A stretch of DNA of 23,717 nucleotides. Source: Pseudomonadota bacterium (GTDB lineage: Bacteria; Pseudomonadota; Alphaproteobacteria; Rhizobiales; Rhizobiaceae). Location: contig JAEWPB010000048.1 in the NCBI GenBank assembly GCA_023399465.1, forward strand, positions 1-23,717, read 5' to 3'. Under the pieces are notes generated by a model. It saw only the letters and a program-made list of their open reading frames with translations, did no database searches and was not told the origin of the DNA. Positions 15,276-22,802 of this stretch are shown one piece after another. Positions within the stretch are counted from its first letter, which is position 1; every line of letters begins with the position of its first letter. A program made the position numbers and the translations under genes.

Positions 15276-15970
15276 CACAGTGCCTTTCGCACCGCGTCGA
15301 TGATGCGGATGACGGTAGCGTCGCCCTCGTGAGCCGGCTTGCGGGCCCGCACCAGACATGCCTCCGAGCGCAGGATCACGCCGTCGGGAAGCACCTTCAG
15401 GTGATTGGCCTTCAGCGTCGAGCCGGTCGAGGTGATGTCGACGATGATATCGGCCTGGCCGGCCGCCGGCGCGCCTTCGGTGGCGCCGAGGCTCTCGACG
15501 ATGCGATAGAGCTGGATGCCGTGCTTGGCGGAAAAGAACTGCTGCGTCAGACGCCAGTACTTCGTGGCGATCGCCAGACGCCGGCCGTGACGCGCGCGGA
15601 AATCCGCGGCCACGTCGCCGAGATCGGCCATGCTGTCGACATCGAGCCAGATTTCCGGCACGGCGACGACGACATCGGCGTGCCCGAAACCGAGACTCGC
15701 GCAGAATTCCACGCGCTTGTCGGCTTCCGCCAGTCCCTCGCGCACAAGATCCTCGCCGGTCACGCCGAAATCGACCGTGCCGTTGCCGATCTCGCGCGAG
15801 ATCTCCGATGCCGACAGGAAGGCGATCTCGACATCGTCCCAGCCCTCGACCCGACCGCGATAGGAGCGGTCGTTGCCGACGGCGACGATCTTCATTCCGG
15901 CGCGTTCGAAGACCGCAGTCGCGTCGTCCTTCATTCGCCCCTTGGAGGGCAATGCAATGGTGATGGTCAT
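15275..15970 (-). CDS. hisG: ATP phosphoribosyltransferase catalytic subunit, short form
   Basis: HisG joins ATP and PRPP to give phosphoribosyl-ATP, the first step of histidine synthesis. The 231-residue protein is the short form, which lacks the C-terminal regulatory domain of E. coli HisG (299 residues) and needs HisZ. MTITIALPSKGRM starts the first lobe. The PRPP-binding loop is DIIVDITSTGSTLKAN. DFGVTGEDLVRE is the conserved early motif. The ATG at 15970 overlaps the hisZ stop by four bases (ATGA), so an earlier in-frame start is rejected. Coupled translation with HisZ fits the stoichiometric hetero-octamer known for this enzyme type. Confidence 0.97.
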   Translation of the reverse strand: MTITIALPSKGRMKDDATAVFERAGMKIVAVGNDRSYRGRVEGWDDVEIAFLSASEISREIGNGTVDFGVTGEDLVREGLAEADKRVEFCASLGFGHADVVVAVPEIWLDVDSMADLGDVAADFRARHGRRLAIATKYWRLTQQFFSAKHGIQLYRIVESLGATEGAPAAGQADIIVDITSTGSTLKANHLKVLPDGVILRSEACLVRARKPAHEGDATVIRIIDAVRKAL

Positions 15971-17088
15971 GCGGGCGCCCTCGCCGTTTCGATCCGGTCG
16001 AGCCACAATGCGAAGCCGACGGCGGGTATGTGCTCCTTGGCGCCAAGCAGCGTCATCAGGCGGTCGAAGCGACCGCCGCCGGCAAGCACCGCCGACGACC
16101 CCTCGATCACGATCTCGAACACCATGCCGGTATAATAGTCGAGCGGACGACCGAAGGCGGCGCGATAACGGATCGCGGCCATGTCGAGCCCCGCGTTCTG
16201 CATCGCGGCAACGCGGCTGTCGAATTGCGAAAGGGCGGCCCCGAGATTGAGGCCCGCCGCATCGGCAAAGCCGGCCAGCGCAGCGGATGCCTCGGACAGC
16301 GGCACGTTCAGCGACAGGAATTCCTTCAGCACCAGGAAGGCGCCGTCATCGAGCCGGGTTTCCGCCAGCGCCAGCTTTTCCTTCAGCCTGCGAGCGATAT
16401 CGGCCGGCGTGCGGCTGGCATTGGTCGAATAGCCGGTCGCCTGCATGGTCTCGTCGATATGGGCGATCAATGCGGCCTCGTCACCGGATTCGGCGAGCGC
16501 CATCACTTCCGGATCCAGACCGGTGACCGGCTGCGGACGGGCAAGCTTTTCAAGGAGCGCGTCGAGCTGCTCGGTGTTGCCGAAGGCATGGATGAGCCGC
16601 TTCTGCCAGCCGGCCGGCAGGCCGAGCGCCTTCACCACAGCCTCGAAGACCGCCTGGTCGCCGAGCGTCACCACCAGCCGTTCGCCACGCAGCAGATGCT
16701 CGAGAATTTCGAATGCGTCGCAGATCGCCCGGGCGTCGGCGCTGGCAACATTGCGGTCGCCAAGGTCCTCGATGCCGGCCTGGTAGAATTCGTTGCCGCC
16801 CTCGCGGCGCTGGCGAAAGACTTCGCCGAGATAGGAATAGCGCTTCGGCGTGCCGGTCGCCGTCTCGATATGGCGGAGACAGACGGGAATGGTGAATTCC
16901 GGGCGCAGGCACAGGCTCGCGCCCGTCTCGCTCTCGGTCAGGAAGATGCGGCGACGTAGATCCTCGCCGGCCATGTCGAGGAACGGCTCGGCCGGCTGGA
17001 TCACCGGGGTGTCGACGCGCGCCGTCTTGCGTTCGGCGAAATCGGTAAGCAGTTGCCTGGCGAAATCAGGCATGTTGATCAGCGCCAT
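15967..17088 (-). CDS. hisZ: ATP phosphoribosyltransferase regulatory subunit HisZ
   Basis: HisZ is a catalytically inactive paralogue of histidyl-tRNA synthetase that activates short HisG and carries histidine feedback. The 373-residue protein retains the class II fold: LCLRPEFTIPVCLRHIE, YLGEVFRQRREGGNEFYQAG and a motif-3-like AVGFALWLDRIE end. It lacks the HisRS anticodon-binding domain. The order hisS, hisZ, hisG places an enzyme, its paralogue and that paralogue's partner together. The gap to hisS is three bases; the overlap with hisG is four. Length is within the HisZ range. Confidence 0.96.
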   Translation of the reverse strand: MALINMPDFARQLLTDFAERKTARVDTPVIQPAEPFLDMAGEDLRRRIFLTESETGASLCLRPEFTIPVCLRHIETATGTPKRYSYLGEVFRQRREGGNEFYQAGIEDLGDRNVASADARAICDAFEILEHLLRGERLVVTLGDQAVFEAVVKALGLPAGWQKRLIHAFGNTEQLDALLEKLARPQPVTGLDPEVMALAESGDEAALIAHIDETMQATGYSTNASRTPADIARRLKEKLALAETRLDDGAFLVLKEFLSLNVPLSEASAALAGFADAAGLNLGAALSQFDSRVAAMQNAGLDMAAIRYRAAFGRPLDYYTGMVFEIVIEGSSAVLAGGGRFDRLMTLLGAKEHIPAVGFALWLDRIETARAPA

Positions 17089-17091
17089 GGT

Positions 17092-18606
17092 TCAGCCCGC
17101 CCGGCGGCGGTCCTCCGCCTGCGCCTCGAGGATTTCGCGTACCTTGGCGACAAGCTCGCCTTCCGGAACGGTTTCCTGCGCCACCCGCGCCTCGCGCCAG
17201 GCGGCATTGTCCTCGATCTCGCCGGAAAGCCGCTTGCCCTCGATCAGGTCCTTGATCTGCACGACCCCTTGCGCCCGCTCGTCGCCGCCCTGGATGATGG
17301 CGATCGGCGCACCGCGACGGTCGGCATATTTCAGCTGGTTGCCGAACTTCTTCCAGTTGCCCTGGTAGGTCTCGGCGCGGATACCGGCAGCGCGCAGCTC
17401 CTGGGTAAAGCGCTGGTACTTGCCCATGCTCTCGACATCGCCGTCCATCACCGTCACCAGCACCGGCGCGATCACCTCTTCCTGACCGAGCTTGCCAAGG
17501 TTCTTCAGCGCGGTCATCAGGCGCGAGACACCGATAGAAAAGCCCGTGGCCGGAACCGGCTGGCCCATGAAGCGCGACACGAGGCCATCGTAGCGACCGC
17601 CGCCGCCGACGGAGCCGAACACGACCTTCTCGCCCTTCTCGTTGGTCACGGCGAACTGCAGCTCGGCTTCGAAGACCGGGCCGGTATAGTATTCGAGGCC
17701 ACGCACGACCGACGGATCGATCTTGATGCGGTCGGCGTCGTAGCCGGCACTCAGCACCAGGCTGCGGATGAGGTTCAGTTCATCGACGCCTTCGACACCC
17801 TTGGACGTTCCGGCCACCAGTTCGGCCAACTCGCCGGCGCTTTCGGCGTAGTCCCTGATGCCAACGAAGAACAGCACCTTCTCGATCTGTTCGGCGTTAA
17901 GGCCGGCACCCTTGGTAAAGTCGCCGGACTCGTCCTTGCGGCCTTCGCCGAGCAGCAGGCGCACGCCCTCGGGTCCGAACTTGTCGAGCTTGTCGATGGC
18001 ACGCAGCACGGTCAGGCGCGCATTCGCCTTGTCGTCGCCGCCAAGCCCGATCGCCTCGAGGACGCCATCGAGGACCTTGCGGTTGTTGACGCGGATGACG
18101 TAGTCACCGCGCTTGATGCCAAGCGCTTCCATGGTGTCAGCCATCATCATGCACATCTCGGCGTCGGCCTGGACACCGGCAGCACCGACGGTATCGGCAT
18201 CGAACTGCATGAACTGGCGGAAGCGGCCCGGGCCCGGCTTCTCGTTACGAAACACGTAGCCGGCGCGATAGGTGCGGTAGGGCAGCTGGATCTCGTTGAA
18301 ATTCTCAGCGACATGGCGGGCGAGCGGCGCCGTCAGGTCGTAGCGCAGGCTCATCCACTGGTCGTCGTCGTCCTGTACGGAGAAGACGCCCTCGTTCGGA
18401 CGGTCGCTGTCCGGCAGGAACTTGCCCAGCGCATCGGTATATTCCATCAGCGGCGTCTCGACCGGATCGAAACCATAGCGCTCATAGACTTCGCGGATCT
18501 TCGCGGTCATTTCGTTGACGGCGCGGATATCGGTGGCGGACCGGTCGACGAAGCCGCGCGGCAGGCGGGCCTTCAGTTTTTGCGGCTTCTTCTGTTTTTC
18601 GCTCAT
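17092..18606 (-). CDS. hisS: Histidyl-tRNA synthetase, alphaproteobacterial type
   Basis: HisS charges tRNA-His in the cytoplasm. The 504-residue class II enzyme shows motif 1 around residues 17-56. Motif 2 is GYVFRNEKPGPGRFRQF (116-132), the histidine-specific element is RGLEYYTGPVFEAEL (302-316), and motif 3 is PATGFSIGVSRL (352-363). A C-terminal anticodon-binding domain follows (PVLVTVMDGDVESM onward). It is longer than E. coli HisRS (424 residues). In motif 2 the canonical RPQKGR is KPGPGR; alphaproteobacteria are known to have lost the extra G-1 base of tRNA-His, with matching changes in this enzyme. The ATG has GGAT eight bases upstream. It heads a four-gene operon. Confidence 0.97.
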   Translation of the reverse strand: MSEKQKKPQKLKARLPRGFVDRSATDIRAVNEMTAKIREVYERYGFDPVETPLMEYTDALGKFLPDSDRPNEGVFSVQDDDDQWMSLRYDLTAPLARHVAENFNEIQLPYRTYRAGYVFRNEKPGPGRFRQFMQFDADTVGAAGVQADAEMCMMMADTMEALGIKRGDYVIRVNNRKVLDGVLEAIGLGGDDKANARLTVLRAIDKLDKFGPEGVRLLLGEGRKDESGDFTKGAGLNAEQIEKVLFFVGIRDYAESAGELAELVAGTSKGVEGVDELNLIRSLVLSAGYDADRIKIDPSVVRGLEYYTGPVFEAELQFAVTNEKGEKVVFGSVGGGGRYDGLVSRFMGQPVPATGFSIGVSRLMTALKNLGKLGQEEVIAPVLVTVMDGDVESMGKYQRFTQELRAAGIRAETYQGNWKKFGNQLKYADRRGAPIAIIQGGDERAQGVVQIKDLIEGKRLSGEIEDNAAWREARVAQETVPEGELVAKVREILEAQAEDRRRAG

Positions 18607-18687
18607 CGTGCTTTATCCGGTATGTTCGATCTGTTGCGGTTTCCTAGCGGATTGGCGGGGGAGCGGCAAGGGTCGAGCGCCCGGAAT

Positions 18688-18722
18688 GCCGCGCGTTGCG
18701 CGGCCCTAGCGGCTCGCGAGCC
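18688..18722. repeat. Pair of GC-rich palindromes upstream of hisS
   Basis: GCCGCGC (18688-18694) and GCGCGGC (18698-18704) flank a three-base loop. A second, perfect 12-base palindrome, GGCTCGCGAGCC, lies at 18711-18722. Both sit in the 257-base gap between divergent hisS and the DUF305 gene. A regulatory or structural role is possible; none is proven. Confidence 0.4.
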
Positions 18723-18863
18723 CCTCCTCCCGCCACTTTGAACCGATCGCGACAATTCTGCTGCAATTGCCTGCGAAAATTGCAGCTCTTCACTCCCGGC
18801 GAAACCCGGCGGCCCAGCCGTCCGTTTCCCCGCAATGTCGGCAGAACCAGGAAAGGGAAGTTC

Positions 18864-19313
18864 ATGACCTACAAGTCGCTTTTCGCAGCCGCCGCCGTGA
18901 CACTTTTCCTCGTTGGGCCGCTTGCGGCGCAGGACAGCAACAGCAACGACACCCAGCAAGACGACGACCACATGGGAATGGAGATGATGGGCGAGCACAA
19001 GGGGGACAGCGGTCCCTCCAGCCAGGCCTATGCCGAAACCCGTGACCGCATGCACAAGGACATGGATATCGAATATACCGGCAATCCCGATACTGATTTC
19101 GCCAACAGCATGATCGCCCATCACGAGGGCGCCATCAACATGGCGAAGGTAGAACTCGAATACGGCCAGGACCCGGAATTGCGCAAAATGGCCGAACAGA
19201 TCATCGCCGCGCAGGAAAGCGAGATCCAGAAGATCAAGAACTGGCTGGACGCCAACAGCGGCAACCCCGGCAGCACCGACACCGATGGCAACGGGGCCAA
19301 CACCAACAAGTGA
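18864..19313 (+). CDS. Periplasmic DUF305 family protein
   Basis: The 149-residue protein begins with a clear signal peptide (MTYKSLFAAAAVTLFLVGPL, cleavage likely after AAQ near 23) and is exported. The DUF305 core is DTDFANSMIAHHEGAINMAK (77-96), with the hallmark MIxHHxGA. It is followed by a helix with ELRKMAEQIIAAQESEIQKI. The family folds as a four-helix bundle, and some members bind copper or other metals. A Met/His/Asp-rich stretch (DDDHMGMEMMGEHK, 33-46) could bind metal, which is inference. The ATG at 18864 follows GGAAAGGGAAG; the open frame back to 18696 is not needed. It converges with the isochorismatase-like gene at 16 bases. Confidence 0.92.
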   Translation: MTYKSLFAAAAVTLFLVGPLAAQDSNSNDTQQDDDHMGMEMMGEHKGDSGPSSQAYAETRDRMHKDMDIEYTGNPDTDFANSMIAHHEGAINMAKVELEYGQDPELRKMAEQIIAAQESEIQKIKNWLDANSGNPGSTDTDGNGANTNK

Positions 19314-19329
19314 CGGCCCGCTGTCACCG

Positions 19330-19800
19330 TCATCGCAGCAGTTGGGAACTGTTTTCAATCACGGCGCCAAAATGATGCCGCCAGAGCCGGGAGCCGAGTG
19401 CCCCGGACCTGTCCAGCGACGAGCCGACCGTCAGATCGGCCAGCAGCGTCGGGTGAAGACCGACATCGAACAGAGCAAATCCCGCAGCAAGCACGCAGGT
19501 ATCCGTCTGGATGCCGCAGACCAGGACCCGGTCAACCTGCAGGGAGAGAAGATGCTCGATCGTTTCCTCGCCGGGCCGGTAGCCATGCTTGACGAAGATG
19601 CGGTCCGCCGGCACCAGGCTTTCATCGTCGAGGCCGGGCGCCCAGCCGAGCTGGCGCTGGAACGGAGTGCGGCTTTCGTCATGGCGCTCGACCGTCGCGA
19701 CCGACGGCATCGTACCGATCAGCCGGCCAATTCCCTTTACCAGCCAGTCGGGCGGCGAGAAGCTCGGTTGTACATCGATGATGAGCAGGGCCTGGCGCAT
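19330..19800 (-). CDS. Isochorismatase-family cysteine hydrolase
   Basis: The family includes isochorismatases, nicotinamidases and other amide or carbamoyl hydrolases. All three catalytic-triad positions are visible: Asp9 (LLIIDVQPSF), Lys71 (RIFVKHGYRPG) and Cys102 (CGIQTDTCVLAAGF). At 156 residues it is short, mainly because the region between strand 1 and the lysine is compact, so the substrate pocket may differ from classic members. The ATG at 19800 is chosen because the protein then begins directly at the conserved strand; the nearest Shine-Dalgarno-like GGGAG is about 13 bases upstream, so expression may be low. An in-frame start at 19872 would add 24 unlikely residues. The true substrate cannot be read from sequence. 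Confidence 0.88.
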   Translation of the reverse strand: MRQALLIIDVQPSFSPPDWLVKGIGRLIGTMPSVATVERHDESRTPFQRQLGWAPGLDDESLVPADRIFVKHGYRPGEETIEHLLSLQVDRVLVCGIQTDTCVLAAGFALFDVGLHPTLLADLTVGSSLDRSGALGSRLWRHHFGAVIENSSQLLR

Positions 19801-19946
19801 GTGAATGAAAAATCTCCCGGAATCGATCGGGCAAGCATAGCCGAGTGCCTGCCGGGATGCATCCATCGACACATTCTGCCGTTCCTGTGGCGATAATGCC
19901 GCTTTGTGGACTGTACTTTAGCTGCGGAGCACGATAGGGAGGCACC

Positions 19947-20048
19947 ATGAAATTGGCCCGCGTTCCGTTGGCCGCGGCAATCTGCAGTGCCCCCAAGCCT
20001 ATATCCCCGGCAGGGCGCACGCCCGACATCGAAAGACACGATATATGA
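19947..20048 (+). CDS. Putative 33-residue leader peptide overlapping the DEAD-box helicase start
   Basis: A short frame starts at an ATG preceded by a near-perfect Shine-Dalgarno, AGGGAGG at 19936-19942, four bases away. It runs 33 codons (starts MKLARVPLAAAIC, ends DIERHDI) and stops with TGA at 20046-20048. That stop overlaps the ATG of the helicase gene at 20045 (ATGA, four bases). The helicase start itself has only a weak upstream GAAAG. This is the classic arrangement for translational coupling, so the peptide may set helicase translation. No homologue is known to me, and the peptide could be non-functional as a protein. It could also be chance, but strong ribosome binding plus exact overlap is unlikely. 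Confidence 0.55.
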   Translation: MKLARVPLAAAICSAPKPISPAGRTPDIERHDI

Positions 20049-21964
20049 CAGAATTCGAAGGCATCGTCCCGGCGATGGCCAAGGCGTTGAACAAACGCGG
20101 TTATGAAGAATTGACCCCGGTACAGCAGTCGGTCCTCGACCCGAAGCTGACCGATGCGGACGTCCTGGTGTCCGCCCAGACCGGCTCCGGCAAGACCGTG
20201 GCCTTCGGTCTTGCCGTGGCGCCGACCCTGCTTCAGGGCGCCGAGCGCTTCGGCCGACCGGAAGCGCCGCTGGCGCTGGCGGTTGCGCCGACCCGCGAAC
20301 TGGCGCTGCAGGTCCAGCGCGAGCTGGAATGGCTCTATGAATTCACCGGCGCCACCGTTGCATCATGCGTCGGCGGCATGGACATGCGCACCGAACGCCG
20401 CACCCTCGAGCGCGGCGCCCACATCGTCGTCGGTACGCCGGGACGCCTGCGCGACCACATCACCCGCAACTCCCTCGACCTCTCGGCGATCAAGGCGATC
20501 GTGCTCGACGAGGCCGACGAGATGCTCGACCTCGGCTTCCGCGAAGATCTCGAGTTCATTCTCGGCGAGGCGCCGAGCGATCGCCGCACGCTGATGTTCT
20601 CGGCGACCGTGCCGCGCTCGATTGCCAACCTGGCGAAGAGCTACCAGCGCGACGCGGTGCGCATCTCCACCGCGGCCGAGCAGAAGCAGCACGTCGACAT
20701 CGAGTACCGGGCAATGACGGTTGCCGCCAGCGACCGCGAAAACGCCATCATCAACGTGCTGCGCTACTACGACGCCAAGAACGCCATCGTGTTCTGCTCG
20801 ACGCGCGCCGCCGTCAACCACCTGACCGCCCGCTTCAACAACCGCGGCTTCGCCGTGGTGGCGTTGTCCGGCGAGCTTTCGCAGAACGAGCGCAGCCATG
20901 CGCTGCAGGCGATGCGCGACGGGCGTGCACGCGTCTGCATCGCGACCGACGTCGCCGCGCGCGGCATCGACCTGCCGAACCTCGAACTCGTGGTCCATGC
21001 CGACCTGCCGACCAATTCGGAAACCCTGCTGCATCGCAGCGGTCGTACCGGTCGCGCCGGACGCAAGGGCGTCAGCGCCCTGATCGTCACGCAGAACGCC
21101 CGCCGCAAGGCCGAGCGCCTGTTGCAGGGCGCATCGATCCGCGCCGACTGGGTAAAGCCGCCGAGCGCCGACGAGATCACGCAGCGCGATGACGCGCGGA
21201 TCCTCGCCGATCCGGCACTGACCGAGCCGCTGCAGGACGACGAACGCACCTTTGTGAAGCAGTTGCTCGAACAGCATGGCGCCGAGCAGGTCGCGGCCGC
21301 CTATGTCCGGCTTTGCCGCGCCGGCCGCTCCGCTCCCGAGGAACTGCAGGAAGTCTCCGCTGCCGACGACCGCAAGAAGGGCCCGCGTGACGATTTCGGC
21401 GCCAGCGTCTGGTTCTCGCTCTCCGTCGGACGCAGGCAGAATGCCGAGCCGCGCTGGCTGATCCCGACGCTTTGCCGCTCGTCCAACCTGACCAAACGCC
21501 AGATCGGCGCGATCAAGATGATGCAGGAAGAGACCTTCGTCGAGATCGCCGCCGACAGCGTCGACGCCTTCCTCGCCAGCCTCGGCAAGAACCGCATGCT
21601 AGAGGACAGCATCCGGGTCAACCGCGTCGACGGCACGCCGGACTTCACCGCCGACAGCCGTGGCGGCGGTGGCGGCAAGAGCTACGGCGATCGCAAACCC
21701 CGCAGCGGCGGCTTCGGCGAAGATCGTGACGGCGCGCGGCCGAAGCGCAAGTTCAAGGGCGAAGGCTTCAAGGGCGAAGGTTACAAGGCTGACGCTCTGT
21801 CCCACGATCGTGACCGTGATCGTGATCGCGACCGGGATCGTGGCGGCTTTTCCGACAAGCCGGCAAAGAAGGCCTGGGACAAGAAGCCGGGCGGCGGCAA
21901 GCCCAAGTTCTCCAAGCCCGCTGGCGCCGGCCCGGGCAAGCCCAAGCGCGGCTTCAAGGGCTAA
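20045..21964 (+). CDS. DEAD-box RNA helicase with DbpA-like RNA-binding domain (CsdA/DeaD-type)
   Basis: An ATP-dependent RNA helicase that remodels RNA in ribosome assembly or cold-induced decay. The 639-residue protein has the Q motif (GYEELTPVQQ), Walker A AQTGSGKT (44-51), PTREL (82-86), TPGR (131-134), DEAD (155-158), SAT (186-188), ARGID (305-309) and HRSGRTGRAGR (330-340). Residues about 453-525 form a DbpA-type RNA-binding domain (ASVWFSLSVGRRQNAEPRWL and following). The tail from 535 is basic and glycine-rich, with Arg-Gly-Gly and Lys-Gly-Glu units and a (Asp-Arg) repeat near 588-599. The start ATG has little Shine-Dalgarno of its own and is overlapped by a leader frame. The rhizobial protein is named CsdA- or DeaD-like by similarity; which rRNA or mRNA it acts on is unknown. 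Confidence 0.96.
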   Translation: MTEFEGIVPAMAKALNKRGYEELTPVQQSVLDPKLTDADVLVSAQTGSGKTVAFGLAVAPTLLQGAERFGRPEAPLALAVAPTRELALQVQRELEWLYEFTGATVASCVGGMDMRTERRTLERGAHIVVGTPGRLRDHITRNSLDLSAIKAIVLDEADEMLDLGFREDLEFILGEAPSDRRTLMFSATVPRSIANLAKSYQRDAVRISTAAEQKQHVDIEYRAMTVAASDRENAIINVLRYYDAKNAIVFCSTRAAVNHLTARFNNRGFAVVALSGELSQNERSHALQAMRDGRARVCIATDVAARGIDLPNLELVVHADLPTNSETLLHRSGRTGRAGRKGVSALIVTQNARRKAERLLQGASIRADWVKPPSADEITQRDDARILADPALTEPLQDDERTFVKQLLEQHGAEQVAAAYVRLCRAGRSAPEELQEVSAADDRKKGPRDDFGASVWFSLSVGRRQNAEPRWLIPTLCRSSNLTKRQIGAIKMMQEETFVEIAADSVDAFLASLGKNRMLEDSIRVNRVDGTPDFTADSRGGGGGKSYGDRKPRSGGFGEDRDGARPKRKFKGEGFKGEGYKADALSHDRDRDRDRDRDRGGFSDKPAKKAWDKKPGGGKPKFSKPAGAGPGKPKRGFKG

Positions 21965-21981
21965 GCTGCCCGACCAGACAA

Positions 21982-22018
21982 GACCGTCCGCGGGGGACTG
22001 CACCTCGCGCGGACGGTC
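21982..22018 (+). terminator. Hairpin downstream of the DEAD-box helicase, probable terminator
   Basis: GACCGTCCGCG (21982-21992) pairs with CGCGGACGGTC (22008-22018), an 11-bp perfect stem with a 15-base loop, 17 bases past the stop. There is no T-run after it, so its efficiency as an intrinsic terminator is uncertain. Confidence 0.5.
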
Positions 22019-22097
22019 CGGCGGCAGAAAACATTCTTGCCTCCATTTCATGCACTGCTAATTTCGGGGGAGTGTGACTTCAGTCAGGATCCATCCG

Positions 22098-22802
22098 ATG
22101 ACCATTCGCCCGCTGACCACGATCGGCCTCGATGCCGACGATACCCTCTGGCAAAACGAGCAATATTATCGGCTGACCGAGAACCATTTCGCCGGCCTGC
22201 TGACCGATTACGGTGACCCGGACGATATTTCGGCACGCCTGCTCGAGACGGAAAAGCGCAATCTCGCCCGCTACGGATTCGGCATCAAGGGCTTTACGCT
22301 GTCGATGATCGAAACCGCACTCGAGGTGACCGAGGGCAAGGCACCGTCTTCGGTGGTCGCCGAAATCCTGTCGATCGGCCGCGAACTGCTCACCCACCCC
22401 GTCGAGACCCTGCCGCACGCCCACGATATTCTGGAAGAGCTGGCCGGAAAGTACTTCCTGGTGCTGATCACCAAGGGCGACCTCTTCGACCAGGAGCGCA
22501 AGCTGGCGCAATCGGGGCTCGGCGACTTCTTCGATGCCGTCGAGATCGTTTCCGACAAGACCGCGGTCACCTACCGGCGCATCTTCTCAAAGCTTGGTGA
22601 CGGGCCGGAGCGCGCGATGATGGTCGGCAATTCGCTGAAATCCGATGTGGTACCGGCGATCGCCGCCGGCTCCTACGGCGTCTTCGTGCCGCATGAGCTC
22701 ACCTGGATCCTCGAGCATGTCGAGCCACCGGTCGAGGCACCGCGCTTTCGCCAGATCCACCACCTCGGCGAGTTGCGCGGGCTGATCGAGAGCCTGCAAT
22801 GA
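22098..22802 (+). CDS. HAD-superfamily hydrolase (haloacid dehalogenase-like phosphatase)
   Basis: A 234-residue HAD phosphatase-like protein. Motif I is GLDADDTLWQNE (Asp11 nucleophile and Asp13 acid/base), motif II is VLITKGD, the motif III lysine is in SDKTAVTYRRIF, and motif IV is MVGNSLKSDVVPAIAAG. In motif IV the usual GD is GN, with the downstream Asp kept. The long helical cap (about 20-95) is type C1, as in phosphoglycolate or nucleotidase-like HADs; the substrate is unknown. A GTG at 22074 is possible, but the ATG at 22098 has AGGA at 22086-22089 with eight bases of spacing and fits the family. Its stop is directly adjacent to that of the next gene, on the other strand. Confidence 0.92.
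   Translation: MTIRPLTTIGLDADDTLWQNEQYYRLTENHFAGLLTDYGDPDDISARLLETEKRNLARYGFGIKGFTLSMIETALEVTEGKAPSSVVAEILSIGRELLTHPVETLPHAHDILEELAGKYFLVLITKGDLFDQERKLAQSGLGDFFDAVEIVSDKTAVTYRRIFSKLGDGPERAMMVGNSLKSDVVPAIAAGSYGVFVPHELTWILEHVEPPVEAPRFRQIHHLGELRGLIESLQ

Noticed and set aside
14676..16046. 456-residue minus-strand frame that runs through hisG into the methyltransferase
   Set aside because: Only the last 199 codons look like protein (methyltransferase). The rest is the wrong phase of hisG, and TGATG coupling sets the true start.
17053..18741. 562-residue plus-strand open frame opposite hisS
   Set aside because: Antisense to HisRS with no protein signature.
18603..19358. 251-residue minus-strand frame opposite the DUF305 gene
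   Set aside because: Antisense to a gene with a signal peptide, a family motif and a good ribosome binding site.
19870..19930. GATAAT at 19893-19898 as a -10 for the helicase leader
   Set aside because: No acceptable -35 at 16-18 bases upstream, so the promoter could not be supported.
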